DNA of 64,000 bases, from positions 1,550,001 through 1,614,000 of the forward strand of contig NZ_CP098812.1 of the NCBI RefSeq assembly GCF_036825535.1, given 5' to 3'. This document shows, piece after piece, positions 7,653 through 16,905 of the stretch. Numbering within the stretch: the stretch's first letter is position 1; every line of letters begins with the position of its first letter. The notes under the pieces were generated by a model. That model saw only the letters and a program-made list of their open reading frames with translations. It made no database searches and was not told the DNA's origin. A program made the position numbers and the translations under genes. The DNA comes from Parasalinivibrio latis. GTDB lineage: Bacteria > Pseudomonadota > Gammaproteobacteria > Enterobacterales > Vibrionaceae.

Positions 7653-9923
7653 ATGGCATCACATATTCTGGGTTATCCTCGCATTGGCAGGAAACGCGAG
7701 CTCAAATTTGCACTCGAATCATACTGGCAGGGTAAAACCTCGCAAAAAGAACTTGAACATATTGGCGCACAGATAAGAAGCGATAACTGGCACGCACAAA
7801 AAAACGCCGGCTTGGATTATGTCACTGTCGGCGACTTTGCCTGGTACGATCACGTACTGAACACCAGTCTTTTATTAGGGCACCTTCCAGCCCGACACCG
7901 GCACGAAGGCCAATCAATTGATCTGGATACCCTGTTTCGTGTTGCCAGGGGTAAAGCGCCAACGGGGTGTGTCTGTGCAGCTGCGGATATGACCAAATGG
8001 TTTAACACCAACTACCACTATATTGTCCCGGAGTTCGAACCCGGAGACACCTTTGCCCTGTCCTGGACACAACTGTTTGATGAAATTAAAGAAGCACAGA
8101 CCGCAGGCTACCGGGTAAAACCTGTCCTGTTGGGTCCGGTTTCCTACCTTTTCCTTGGCAAGGAAAAACAAACCGGCTTTGACAGGCTGTCGCTCCTGGA
8201 CAAGCTCCTGCCTGTGTACCAACAAGTATTGGATCGGCTGGCTTCACTGGATATTGAGTGGTTGCAGATTGATGAGCCCGTCCTGGGGCTGGATTTGGAT
8301 CCAAAGTGGCAGTCCGCACTTGTTTCCGCCTATCAAAAACTGGATTCCCCCGTGAAGTTGTTGCTTACCAGTTACTTTGAAAATATCGAAGATAAGCTGG
8401 CTCTGTTGGGTGACATTGAAGTACAGGGGATACATATCGATCTAAGTGCCGCTCCCGGTCAGTTGGACGCGGTCGTCAACGCATTGCCAGAGGATTGGGT
8501 GTTATCTGCAGGCGTGATAAACGGACGCAATGTCTGGCGGGCTGATCTCATTAAATGGCAGGAACAATTGCGTGATGTTAAAAAGATTCTTGGTGACCGC
8601 CTTTGGGTTGCAAGCTCGTGTTCGCTGCTTCATTCGCCGCTTGATTTAGAATTGGAAACCGATCTTGATACGGAAACCCATGGCTGGTTTGCATTCGCCA
8701 AACAGAAATTGGAAGAAGTGGTGCTGCTCGGCAAAGTACTTTCTGGCGACGTAAACGCTCAAAATGAAGCTGAGATATATAGCCAAACCATAAAAGCCAG
8801 GCAGCATAGCCGCCGGGTACACAACCCCGAGGTGAAAGCCCGGCTGACGACAGTGAGTGATGCCCTGGGAGAGCGGAAGCTGCGTTACCCGGAGCGGGCT
8901 GTGGCCCAGCGGCGCTCCTTGAACCTGCCGCTGTTTCCAACTACAACCATCGGTTCATTTCCCCAAACCCAGGAAATCCGTCAACAGAGAAGTGATTTCA
9001 AGGCTGGAAGGCTGGGAGCAACTGCGTACCGTTCAGCGATGGAAGGGCACATCAGGGATGCCGTTCAACGACAGGAAAATATTGGCTTGGATGTCCTGGT
9101 TCATGGTGAAGCCGAGCGCAACGATATGGTCGAGTACTTTGCGGAGCATCTGGACGGCTTTGTATCAACCCGGTTCGGTTGGGTGCAGAGCTACGGTTCC
9201 CGGTGTGTTAAGCCGGCGGTGGTTATCGGAGATGTTTCGCGCCATGAGCCTATTTCCGTATCCTGGTCTGCATATGCTCAATCCCTTACAGAAAAACCGG
9301 TAAAAGGTATGTTGACCGGGCCAGTGACAATTCTGGCGTGGACATTCCCGCGAGAGGATATTTCGCGGCAATCCATTGCTGAACAAATCGCACTTGCTCT
9401 GCGTGATGAAGTGGCGGACCTTCAAAATGCCGGAATCAAGATTATCCAGATTGATGAACCGGCCATCCGTGAAGGTATGCCGCTTCGGAAAGAAGACTGG
9501 CAAGCCTATTTGCATTGGGCTGTCAGGGCATTTCGTATATCAGCCGCCAGCGCAACTGAGGGGACACAAATACACACGCATATGTGTTACAGCGAGTTCA
9601 ATGACATCATTGAATCCGTCGCGGAGTTGGATGCAGATGTGATAACCATTGAAACTTCCCGTTCTGACATGGAACTGCTCAAGGCCTTTGATGATTTTTC
9701 CTACCCCAACGAAATTGGTCCGGGAGTATATGACATCCACTCGCCCAATGTGCCAGAGGAGGGTTTGATTGTTGATAGGTTACTCAAGGCATTGAAAACC
9801 ATACCTAAGGAACGGCTTTGGGTGAATCCGGATTGTGGGCTCAAAACACGCAACTGGGAGGAAACTGAAGCGTCTTTAAGGAACCTGGTTTCAGCGGCAA
9901 GAACCCTTAGAGGCATCGATTGA
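7653..9923 (+). CDS. metE: Cobalamin-independent methionine synthase
   Basis: MetE transfers the methyl group from 5-methyltetrahydropteroyltriglutamate to homocysteine to make methionine, without vitamin B12. At 756 aa it matches the family length (about 753). The N-terminal half begins with the MetE pattern LGYPRIGRKRELK. The C-terminal catalytic half carries the zinc ligands: H and C in THMCYSEFND, E in ITIETSRSD and C in WVNPDCGLKTR. GGAGAG lies before the ATG. It is divergent from metR, ends at a strong terminator and appears monocistronic. MetR activation and MetJ repression are expected from the spacer. Confidence 0.97.
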   Translation: MASHILGYPRIGRKRELKFALESYWQGKTSQKELEHIGAQIRSDNWHAQKNAGLDYVTVGDFAWYDHVLNTSLLLGHLPARHRHEGQSIDLDTLFRVARGKAPTGCVCAAADMTKWFNTNYHYIVPEFEPGDTFALSWTQLFDEIKEAQTAGYRVKPVLLGPVSYLFLGKEKQTGFDRLSLLDKLLPVYQQVLDRLASLDIEWLQIDEPVLGLDLDPKWQSALVSAYQKLDSPVKLLLTSYFENIEDKLALLGDIEVQGIHIDLSAAPGQLDAVVNALPEDWVLSAGVINGRNVWRADLIKWQEQLRDVKKILGDRLWVASSCSLLHSPLDLELETDLDTETHGWFAFAKQKLEEVVLLGKVLSGDVNAQNEAEIYSQTIKARQHSRRVHNPEVKARLTTVSDALGERKLRYPERAVAQRRSLNLPLFPTTTIGSFPQTQEIRQQRSDFKAGRLGATAYRSAMEGHIRDAVQRQENIGLDVLVHGEAERNDMVEYFAEHLDGFVSTRFGWVQSYGSRCVKPAVVIGDVSRHEPISVSWSAYAQSLTEKPVKGMLTGPVTILAWTFPREDISRQSIAEQIALALRDEVADLQNAGIKIIQIDEPAIREGMPLRKEDWQAYLHWAVRAFRISAASATEGTQIHTHMCYSEFNDIIESVAELDADVITIETSRSDMELLKAFDDFSYPNEIGPGVYDIHSPNVPEEGLIVDRLLKALKTIPKERLWVNPDCGLKTRNWEETEASLRNLVSAARTLRGID

Positions 9924-9983
9924 ACATCGAGGAAGTGTCTAATTTGTGTGAAATGATTTCGATTACATGGTGAGGTAAATATA

Positions 9984-10012
9984 GAAAAAGAGAGCACTGA
10001 GCTCTCTTTTTC
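9984..10012 (+). terminator. Rho-independent terminator of metE
   Basis: GAAAAAGAGAGC and GCTCTCTTTTTC form a 12-bp stem around a five-base loop (ACTGA), with the U run in the descending arm. Confidence 0.85.
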
Positions 10013-10162
10013 CTTCATGGCCATCGATTTGCATCTCTTTCAGCACCAGAACCCGACAAAGTGGAAACTTTAACCATCTTCATCAACACTTATCAGATGC
10101 ATATTGATAACGTGGTGTTTAAAGCACCACGTTAAGGTGTTCTTGGATAAAGGAATAGCTTT

Positions 10163-11653
10163 ATGGTTAAACGCACGGGATGGGGAATTGCCGCTGTAGT
10201 AGCAACGGGGATTTTTGTATCCGGTATTTGTGCGTGGTATGTGAATCAGACAGAAAGGAAATTATTGGATGCTGAACTGAAATCCCGGGTAGAACAGTTA
10301 GCACTTCTTATTGAAACTGAACTTTCTCAGAGTATCCAGAAATTGATATTGGTGCAGTCTGTGTTTGAATCAAACCAGCAGACTCTGAGGCTTGAACACA
10401 CTTTGATGAGGGAGCCATTGACAGGGCAGGGCAGTATTTTTCTTGATGTTGAATGGGTGGACCGTTCTGCAATAAGTGAAATGCAAAACCGAAAGCGTTC
10501 AACAAATGACACCGGGCTCTTGGCTACCGCGATATCACCAAACTCCCACCGAGACGATATTTCGCAATCGGTCTGGATGGATGAGACAGTATTACCGTTT
10601 GATATTTATGACACAATATCAAAAAGTATCTCCCTGGGTGCGATACTGGCGACGCCGGTTGCTGAAATGAGTAATGGGCTGGATGTTAAAAAAGCCTGCG
10701 CACTTATTTTACCTGTTAAGCGCCAGGGTTCTTCTGCCTCCGGTTTCCTTTTCGCCATTATCAGCGTGGATGCCATTATTGAGCGGGCTTTAAAGACCCT
10801 GCCTGATGGCATGATGACATTTACCGTTTATGACTCACCTGGGCAAGGAAGCGGCCAGCCCATATTCAACAACGGCAGTAACCATAACTTTCTGGAAACA
10901 TCCGAAAGTGTTTACTCCAATCCGTTATTTTTTGCAGGCAGGGAGTGGTTAGTTGGTGGGCATATTGATGGCGGTTACACCGGGCTCAGCAATGCGGCAT
11001 TAATCGTATTTGCCTTCGGGGCGAGTTGTGCGTTGGCTGTTGGGGTTATCCTGATCACCATACGTAAGCGGACGATTTTGCTGCAAACCCAGTTCCATAG
11101 AAAAACGCTTGCCCTGGAGGATGCAGAGAAGTCGCTGAAGACTATGTCCCGAACAGATGCCCTGACCGGCTGTTTAAATCGCGACTATTTGTCCTCCCTT
11201 ATTCAAAGTGAAATAGGGCGTGCTGCACGCACCGGAATGACACTTTGCCTGATTCAATTTGAAGTAGATTATTTACGGGAATATAACCACGAGTATGGGG
11301 ATGCGGCAGGGGACAAGGTTCTGAGGCTTGTTACCCAGGCAATCAAAACGCAATTGCGCAGGCATGGGGATGTGGTAGCCCGCGTCTCTGGTGCACGGTT
11401 TGTCCTGTTACTTCCTGACACTGATCATGGCAGCAAAGTTGCGGAAAAATGCCTGGAAGAGGTACGCAAGTTGAAGATCCGTAACCGGCGGTCTGTGATT
11501 AGTGAGCACATTACTCTTTCTGGTGGAGGGGTGTCTATGTTGGGATGTAACCCTGTTTCAGAGCGAGATCTTTATGTTTCGCTGGATATCGCTCTTGGCT
11601 CAGCCGTAGAACAAGGCCGAGACCAGTACCAGTGGATTGTAATGAAGCCTTGA
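10163..11653 (+). CDS. CHASE-domain protein with degenerate GGDEF domain
   Basis: The 496-aa protein has a transmembrane segment (about 8-28), a periplasmic CHASE-type sensor domain (about 40-270, including FLDVEWVDRS and the ALILPVKRQ strand), a second transmembrane segment (about 278-300), a short helix and a GGDEF fold. The cyclase motif reads SGARF at about 409-413 instead of GGDEF, and the metal-binding region reads FEVDYLREYN instead of a D-x-D-x-F-K-x-x-N-D pattern, so diguanylate cyclase activity is unlikely. An RHGD motif at about 400-403 keeps the RxxD inhibitory-site pattern. I infer a c-di-GMP receptor or a regulatory partner rather than an enzyme. It is flanked by the metE terminator and a hairpin at 11656, so it is monocistronic. 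Confidence 0.87.
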   Translation: MVKRTGWGIAAVVATGIFVSGICAWYVNQTERKLLDAELKSRVEQLALLIETELSQSIQKLILVQSVFESNQQTLRLEHTLMREPLTGQGSIFLDVEWVDRSAISEMQNRKRSTNDTGLLATAISPNSHRDDISQSVWMDETVLPFDIYDTISKSISLGAILATPVAEMSNGLDVKKACALILPVKRQGSSASGFLFAIISVDAIIERALKTLPDGMMTFTVYDSPGQGSGQPIFNNGSNHNFLETSESVYSNPLFFAGREWLVGGHIDGGYTGLSNAALIVFAFGASCALAVGVILITIRKRTILLQTQFHRKTLALEDAEKSLKTMSRTDALTGCLNRDYLSSLIQSEIGRAARTGMTLCLIQFEVDYLREYNHEYGDAAGDKVLRLVTQAIKTQLRRHGDVVARVSGARFVLLLPDTDHGSKVAEKCLEEVRKLKIRNRRSVISEHITLSGGGVSMLGCNPVSERDLYVSLDIALGSAVEQGRDQYQWIVMKP

Positions 11654-11655
11654 GG

Positions 11656-11686
11656 GAATAAGACCAGAATAATACTGGCCTTATTC
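11656..11686. terminator. Hairpin between convergent genes
   Basis: GAATAAGACCAG and CTGGCCTTATTC pair with one mismatch around a seven-base loop. It lies between the converging CHASE-GGDEF and hslJ-like genes and could serve both, though no long U tract follows. Confidence 0.5.
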
Positions 11687-11707
11687 GTAAGAGGACTAAC
11701 AATTTTC

Positions 11708-12160
11708 TCAATACACCCAGTCACGCAATTTGAAGGTCAGGATATGCTCCTGGCCTTTAAGTTCCAGGCCCTGACGAGTAAGCGTAACATCACTCCAGTT
11801 ACTGAGCGTTTTTGTCATGGCATCTTCGAGTTTCATTGCCGGTTCTGGGCAAGCCATCATAGTTGACGCCATTTTCTCAATGCGAAACTGCCCGTTGCGT
11901 AATTCTGCTTCACCGAAGTAGCGGTTGCAGCCACCGTGACCGTTAGCTGTAAAATGCTCACCCACCTCCAGATCCGGTGCATTAAATCCTTCGGCCAGTT
12001 TGACCGGGGAACCATCTACATGGGTAAGTACCCAACGATGGTGCATCATGTTCTCTTTTGAAACAGCAAGGTCATCCCCCGATGAGGTCTGGGGTGTTTG
12101 GGAGGCACATCCTGCGAGAATAACCGGGGCCATAAGGGCGGCAAGAGTGAGCTTTTTCAT
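11708..12160 (-). CDS. hslJ: META-domain lipoprotein, HslJ-like
   Basis: A 150-aa lipoprotein. The signal peptide ends in the lipobox LAGC, with cysteine 18 as the expected lipidation site. The rest is a META domain (WVLTHVDGSPV, GHGGCNRYFG, MASTMMACPEPAMKLE), matching E. coli HslJ, a heat-inducible outer-membrane-associated protein linked to novobiocin resistance. Serine follows the +1 cysteine after alanine, which favours outer-membrane sorting by Lol. AGGAGA lies before the ATG. The molecular function of the family is not established. It is a single gene. Confidence 0.88.
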   Translation of the reverse strand: MKKLTLAALMAPVILAGCASQTPQTSSGDDLAVSKENMMHHRWVLTHVDGSPVKLAEGFNAPDLEVGEHFTANGHGGCNRYFGEAELRNGQFRIEKMASTMMACPEPAMKLEDAMTKTLSNWSDVTLTRQGLELKGQEHILTFKLRDWVY

Positions 12161-12347
12161 AATGTTCTCCTGAGAAACGAACAGGGTTCCGTATCGAACT
12201 CTCTTACTTTAGGTACCCTTGTGATTAAGGAACGTAGGACCGAATACAGAGATGCCGAACCAATAGGTATGATCTGAATCTGTCCCCTGGGTAATCGGGC
12301 AATGTTTTGCTCTGTGCTGGATTACCTTTCTATTTATTCAGTAAGTT

Positions 12348-12374
12348 GAAAACGGCCTGCTGTACACGCAGGCC
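12348..12374 (-). terminator. Rho-independent terminator of the MscS-family gene
   Basis: On the minus strand GGCCTGC and GCAGGCC form a stem around a seven-base loop, followed by GTTTTC. It lies just after the channel stop codon at 12384. Confidence 0.75.
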
Positions 12375-12383
12375 ATTTCAGTA

Positions 12384-14024
12384 TCATTCGCGTTCCTTGA
12401 CCATATGAAGGTGTACATCCTGTTGAGGGAACGGAATGGATATGCCTTCCCGGTCAAATCGAAGTTTTACCTCTTTTGTAATGTCCCAGTATGCATCCCA
12501 GTAGTCATCCGTTTTTACCCAGGGACGAACCACAAAATCGACCGAAGACGTGTTGAGAGTGTGCACCTTGATAATTGGCTCAGGTGTGCGCAATACCGCC
12601 GGATGGGATGTCACGATGTCAGTCAGTACTTTTTCAGCAAACTCGACGTCGTCGCTATAACCAATGCCAAAGACCATGTCTACACGGCGTACTCGCTCGT
12701 GAGTAACGTTCTTAATGACGTCCCCCCATATCTTGCTGTTCGGGACGATAATAATCTGGTTGTCGAATGTGCGGATAGTGGTGTTCACCAGGCTCATGTG
12801 GCTTACCTTCCCCTCGACACCGCCGGCCTGTACAAAATCACCAACATCAAATGGGCGGTAGATGAGCAACATCATACCCGCCGCGAAGTTTGACAATGTG
12901 TCCTGCAGCGCAAAACCGATGATGACACCGGCAATACCGAAACCGGTAAGGATAGGGGTAAGGTCCAGGCCGATTTGCGAGAGGGCAATGAGGATACCGA
13001 TAAACCATACTGCCTTCGCCGACATCGAGATGAAGAAGTCCTGCATTAATTGAGAGAACTTCAGGTTTTTGGTCGATACGGCTCGCTTAACTACCTTGCG
13101 TGCAATATTTGCCAGTGAGCGGGCTACCAGCAGAATAATGAAAAAGACAAAAAGCTGGAAAATATGCTGTGGGGCATTTTCGCCTATCCAGTCAACCAGT
13201 TGACCGGTCCAGTGGCTGACAATAGATATAATGACTTTTGTATTGAGCAAATCCTGCGTTACATCGCCGGTTGCCTGGAATAGCTGGCGCTTGTATTCAG
13301 CGGTTTCTATTCCTGCTTTATCAGCAACTTCAACCATATCCCGCAGACTGTCTGTTGCGATAGCAAGGCGGCGCTGGTGGACTATCAAGCTGAGTTGGAT
13401 AGTGGCTTTTTCAGATTCGGGGCTGACATTAAGCTGGGAGTTGTCCGCTTCTATTTGCTGGTTGAGATACTCAACACTGGCTGCCAAGAGTTCAATGCGG
13501 TGAGAAATGTCCTCTTTGGTTGTCTGGACGGCTTTGGCGTCCGGTTTTCCAAGCGCTTGTAACCACAACAGGTTTTGCCAACGTTCCTTAAACATTTCAT
13601 CCAGGTGAGACTGGGCATCCTGGTATTCCTTAAGTAACGCAAACTTTTCTTCATCCTTGGCGTTGTTCAGGTTGTCGGAGAGTTGCTTGATACGCGAGTC
13701 CAGGAATCCATTGGCCTGTTTATTGTAAGACTGTTGGATTTGAACCTGCTTGATAATGAATGCTTTATCCTGTTTATCATCCCGGACTGCAGCAGCAAGT
13801 TTCTCGCGCAGCTGGCTGTTTTTCTGGAAAAGTTGTAGCTGAAGCGCTTCCTTGTCATCGCCGGATGCTTCTTTAAAACGTTTATTGAGTTCAACCAGCT
13901 CATTGTTCAGCACGGTAATGGGGTTGACCACTGGTGTGTCTGGGAAGGGTTTTTCGTCTGCAAACGATGGTGATGCCTGCAAAACCAGAATAAATAGTAG
14001 TGATAGCCAATAAGGTGAGCGCAT
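12384..14024 (-). CDS. MscS-family mechanosensitive channel with periplasmic coiled-coil extension
   Basis: The 546-aa protein has a signal peptide cleaved near SPSFA-DE, then about 220 residues rich in charged helices (probable periplasmic coiled coil). Next come transmembrane segments from about 285 to 390 and the MscS core: the pore helix GFALQDTLSNFAAGMML, the beta domain RPFDVGDFVQAGGVEGKV and the IIIVPNSKIWG stretch, then the alpha-beta C-terminal domain. MscS-type channels open on membrane tension and release solutes during hypo-osmotic shock. The long N-terminal extension recalls the larger paralogues (MscK or YbdG-like) rather than 286-aa MscS. It is a single gene with its own terminator. 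Confidence 0.9.
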   Translation of the reverse strand: MRSPYWLSLLFILVLQASPSFADEKPFPDTPVVNPITVLNNELVELNKRFKEASGDDKEALQLQLFQKNSQLREKLAAAVRDDKQDKAFIIKQVQIQQSYNKQANGFLDSRIKQLSDNLNNAKDEEKFALLKEYQDAQSHLDEMFKERWQNLLWLQALGKPDAKAVQTTKEDISHRIELLAASVEYLNQQIEADNSQLNVSPESEKATIQLSLIVHQRRLAIATDSLRDMVEVADKAGIETAEYKRQLFQATGDVTQDLLNTKVIISIVSHWTGQLVDWIGENAPQHIFQLFVFFIILLVARSLANIARKVVKRAVSTKNLKFSQLMQDFFISMSAKAVWFIGILIALSQIGLDLTPILTGFGIAGVIIGFALQDTLSNFAAGMMLLIYRPFDVGDFVQAGGVEGKVSHMSLVNTTIRTFDNQIIIVPNSKIWGDVIKNVTHERVRRVDMVFGIGYSDDVEFAEKVLTDIVTSHPAVLRTPEPIIKVHTLNTSSVDFVVRPWVKTDDYWDAYWDITKEVKLRFDREGISIPFPQQDVHLHMVKERE

Positions 14025-14169
14025 TTATTGAATACTCCGATGCTGGTACCTGATTGTGAGTAACCGGATACAGTATCGCAGTTTAGGGGAAAAGCCACAT
14101 CATGATTGTGTCAATTTTGCTAAGGAATTCATGACACTTATCCCTTGTAAACCAAGGGTACGAAATACG

Positions 14170-14192
14170 AAAAGCCCCCAAAGGTTGGGGGC
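14170..14192 (-). terminator. Rho-independent terminator of pstB
   Basis: On the minus strand GCCCCCAA and TTGGGGGC form an 8-bp stem with a three-base loop, followed directly by TTTT. It lies 60 bases after the pstB stop and closes the pst operon. Confidence 0.85.
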
Positions 14193-14252
14193 GGTTGAAA
14201 CAGGCTATCAAGTAAAGAGCGGCTTCAATGATGTTATCCTGTGTCAGGCTTT

Positions 14253-15008
14253 TTATCCGAAATCCCCGTTAACGTATCCTCGGGTACGTTCGTCCTGCGG
14301 ATGGCTGAACAGACGGTGCGTATCATCATGTTCAACCAATTCACCCATCAGGAAGAACGCCGTGCGATCTGAAATTCTTCGCGCCTGTTGCATGGAGTGA
14401 GTCACGATAACTATGGTGTACTTCTGCTTCAGACTCTCCATCAAATCTTCCACTTTCTTGGTAGCAATAGGATCGAGGGCTGATGTTGGTTCGTCCATCA
14501 GTATGACGTCTGGCTCCATAGCAATTGTCCGGGCGATACACAGACGTTGCTGCTGACCGCCGGACAAGCCGAACGCGGGTGCTTTTAAGCGATCCTTAAC
14601 CTCGTCCCACAATGCAGCGCCACGAAGTGAACGCTCGACGACTTCGTCCAAAACTTTTTTATCAGTGACGCCTTGTGCGCGCAGGCCGTAAGCGACGTTT
14701 TCATAGATACTCATCGGGAAAGGGTTGGCTTTCTGGAATACCATCCCGACTTTAATGCGCAGGGACGCGACATCAATGTTGCCGTAGATGTCATCACCGT
14801 CCATTTCTACAAGACCTTCAATGTTTACTCCCTCAATCAGGTCATTCATTCGGTTCAGGCATCTCAGCAACGTGGATTTACCACAACCGGATGGGCCTAT
14901 CAATGCAGTAACCTTTTGGGATGGAATGTTGAGGTTAATGTTTTTCAGGGCATGGGTTGCGCCGTTTCCGTAACGCAGGTTCAGGTTTTCAATCGTAAAC
15001 TTGTTCAT
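14253..15008 (-). CDS. pstB: Phosphate ABC transporter ATPase
   Basis: PstB powers high-affinity phosphate uptake through PstCA. It has Walker A (GPSGCGKSTLLRC), the signature LSGGQQQRLCIARTIA, Walker B with DEPTSALDP, and the switch histidine in VTHSM. I start at 15008 (MNKFTIENLN, 251 aa), where GGAG precedes the ATG; an in-frame start at 15056 lies inside the end of pstA and has no support. It is the last gene of pstSCAB. No phoU follows: a terminator and an MscS-family gene come next, so the negative regulator usually encoded here is absent from this locus. Confidence 0.96.
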   Translation of the reverse strand: MNKFTIENLNLRYGNGATHALKNINLNIPSQKVTALIGPSGCGKSTLLRCLNRMNDLIEGVNIEGLVEMDGDDIYGNIDVASLRIKVGMVFQKANPFPMSIYENVAYGLRAQGVTDKKVLDEVVERSLRGAALWDEVKDRLKAPAFGLSGGQQQRLCIARTIAMEPDVILMDEPTSALDPIATKKVEDLMESLKQKYTIVIVTHSMQQARRISDRTAFFLMGELVEHDDTHRLFSHPQDERTRGYVNGDFG

Positions 15009-15024
15009 TTGAATGCTCCGGAAA

Positions 15025-15888
15025 TCAGTACGTTGCTTTGTTAAAACGGCTGGCAATCAGTTTTGTGATCATGTTGATCATCAGTACCACGACAATCAGG
15101 ACCGTGGCCGTTGCATAGGCTTGGTTCCACTCATGGATGGTGTAGAGTTCCTGGGTGAGTTTATAAAGGTGTACTGTCAGCGTACGGCCTGAATCCAACA
15201 CACTTTCGGGGCTTCGGGCGACCATTCCGGCGGTCAGGAAAACCGGTGCAGATTCGCCAATAATTCGGCCGATACTCAGAACCACAGAGGTCACGATTCC
15301 CGGCATGGCACTGGGCAGAATCAGTTTCCAGATGGTGTAGATTTTTGATGCGCCAAGGCCGTAGGACCCTTCCCTGTAAGTTTGGGGAACTGCCATCAGC
15401 GCTTCTTCGGTAGTTCGGATGATTACCGGCAGTATCAGGATGCTCAGGGTAAGTGCGCCTGAAAGGACCGAGAAGCCCAGGCCGAGTACGGTAACGAAAA
15501 ATGTCATACCGAACAGGCCGAAAATTATCGACGGAATGCCTGCCAGAGATTCGGTGCAGAAGCGGATTACTTTCACCAGCTTGCTGCCGGGCTTTGCGTA
15601 TTCTGTCAGATAGATAGCAGTCATGATACCGACAGGTGCGGCCACGCCAATCGAGGCAATGACCATATAGATGGTTGAAACAATCATCGGCCAGATACCG
15701 GAAGCCTCTCCAATCCGGGTGTAATCGCTGGTGACGAATGACCAGTCCACGTGCTTCAGGCCGTTGCTCAATATGTACCAGATAATCCAGAACAGGAAAC
15801 CGACGGTCAGAGCGGCAGCGGTCCAGATAAATGCCATGGCAAGGGCATCCTGGAATTTGCGTTTTCCTGATGTATTTGAATAAGCCAT
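15025..15888 (-). CDS. pstA: Phosphate ABC transporter permease PstA
   Basis: PstA is one of two inner-membrane permeases for phosphate. The 287-aa protein has about six transmembrane segments and the BPD-type permease loop EEALMAVPQTYREGSYGLGASKIYTIWKLILP, which contacts the ATPase PstB (quoted only as the loop around residues 160-190: EALMAVPQTYREGSYGLGAS). It lies 5 bases after pstC and 16 bases before pstB in the operon. Confidence 0.95.
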   Translation of the reverse strand: MAYSNTSGKRKFQDALAMAFIWTAAALTVGFLFWIIWYILSNGLKHVDWSFVTSDYTRIGEASGIWPMIVSTIYMVIASIGVAAPVGIMTAIYLTEYAKPGSKLVKVIRFCTESLAGIPSIIFGLFGMTFFVTVLGLGFSVLSGALTLSILILPVIIRTTEEALMAVPQTYREGSYGLGASKIYTIWKLILPSAMPGIVTSVVLSIGRIIGESAPVFLTAGMVARSPESVLDSGRTLTVHLYKLTQELYTIHEWNQAYATATVLIVVVLMINMITKLIASRFNKATY

Positions 15889-15893
15889 ATCAA

Positions 15894-16805
15894 TTACTTC
15901 GCTTTTTCACGGTTGAGGTAGAGCAAGGTGCCGTTAAGCATCATGATGAAGACCAGCAGCACAATGCCTGTCGCATAGAGGGCGCTGGCATGTACACCAG
16001 ATGCGTAGGACATTTCCAGGGCAATGTTGGCAGTCAGCGTTCGCGCGGACTCCAGGATGCCTTCCGGCATGGCCGGCGCGTTACCCATTACCATGATGAT
16101 TGCCATGGTTTCACCCAGCGCGCGGGCGATACCCAGTATGACGCCGGTCATAATGCCGGAGCGCGCTGCGGGCACCAGCAACTTGAAGATGGTGAACATG
16201 TGGGAGGCACCCAGTGCAAGGGAGCCCTCTTTGTATGTTTTCGGCACCGCGCGGAGTGATGTTTCTGATACCGCAATGACGGTTGGCAGAATCATAATTG
16301 CCAGTACCACGACACCGGCCAGCAGGGTATTACCAGCGGGGACGTTAAACAGGTCCTGAATTAGCGGGACGATGATAACAAGGCCAAAGAAGCCGTACAC
16401 AACCGAGGGGATGCCTGCCAGCAATTCGACCGCCGGGCGGATGATATTTGCGAGCCAGTTTGGCGCGACTTCAGCGATAAAAACTGCGGTGAGGATAGCA
16501 ACCGGTACTCCAATAAGTACCGCACCCAGTGTTGAAGCCAGTGAGGCAACAATCATCGGTGCGATGCCATACAGAGCGGGTGGCAGCCACTCTGATCCAG
16601 TTACAATTCCGGTAACCCCGGCTTCAGCGAAAGCAGGAATGCTTTCCTGGAAAATGAAGTAGGCAATAACAGCCAACGACAACACGCCAAGAATGGCAGC
16701 GCCTAAAAACAGGGATTTGAACAATACCTCACGCCAGTCACGGTTTCTCTTTTGTTTGAGCGGGCTGGATGGGTTAATAGTCAGGGTCTGTGTTGCGGTA
16801 TTCAT
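15894..16805 (-). CDS. pstC: Phosphate ABC transporter permease PstC
   Basis: PstC pairs with PstA to form the phosphate channel. The protein has about six transmembrane segments and the coupling loop SLRAVPKTYKEGSLALGASH. I start at the ATG at 16805 (MNTATQTLTINP, 303 aa) because GGGGGAAA precedes it; a TTG 15 bases upstream would overlap that ribosome-binding site. A hairpin at 16873-16891 separates it from pstS, and it is followed closely by pstA. Confidence 0.95.
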   Translation of the reverse strand: MNTATQTLTINPSSPLKQKRNRDWREVLFKSLFLGAAILGVLSLAVIAYFIFQESIPAFAEAGVTGIVTGSEWLPPALYGIAPMIVASLASTLGAVLIGVPVAILTAVFIAEVAPNWLANIIRPAVELLAGIPSVVYGFFGLVIIVPLIQDLFNVPAGNTLLAGVVVLAIMILPTVIAVSETSLRAVPKTYKEGSLALGASHMFTIFKLLVPAARSGIMTGVILGIARALGETMAIIMVMGNAPAMPEGILESARTLTANIALEMSYASGVHASALYATGIVLLVFIMMLNGTLLYLNREKAK

Positions 16806-16872
16806 AGTGATTTCCCCCAATGTTCGAGCCTATCGGTATTCCGGGTCAGGTGATTCGAACTTGGATATTTGA

Positions 16873-16891
16873 CCCGGAAGGTATTTCCGGG
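16873..16891 (-). other. Intercistronic hairpin between pstS and pstC
   Basis: CCCGGAA and TTCCGGG form a 7-bp stem with a five-base loop, extended by flanking pairing, and no T run follows. Such hairpins often stabilise the upstream message, which would give more periplasmic PstS than membrane components. That role is inferred. Confidence 0.55.
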
Positions 16892-16905
16892 CCGGTGGAG
16901 CGACA

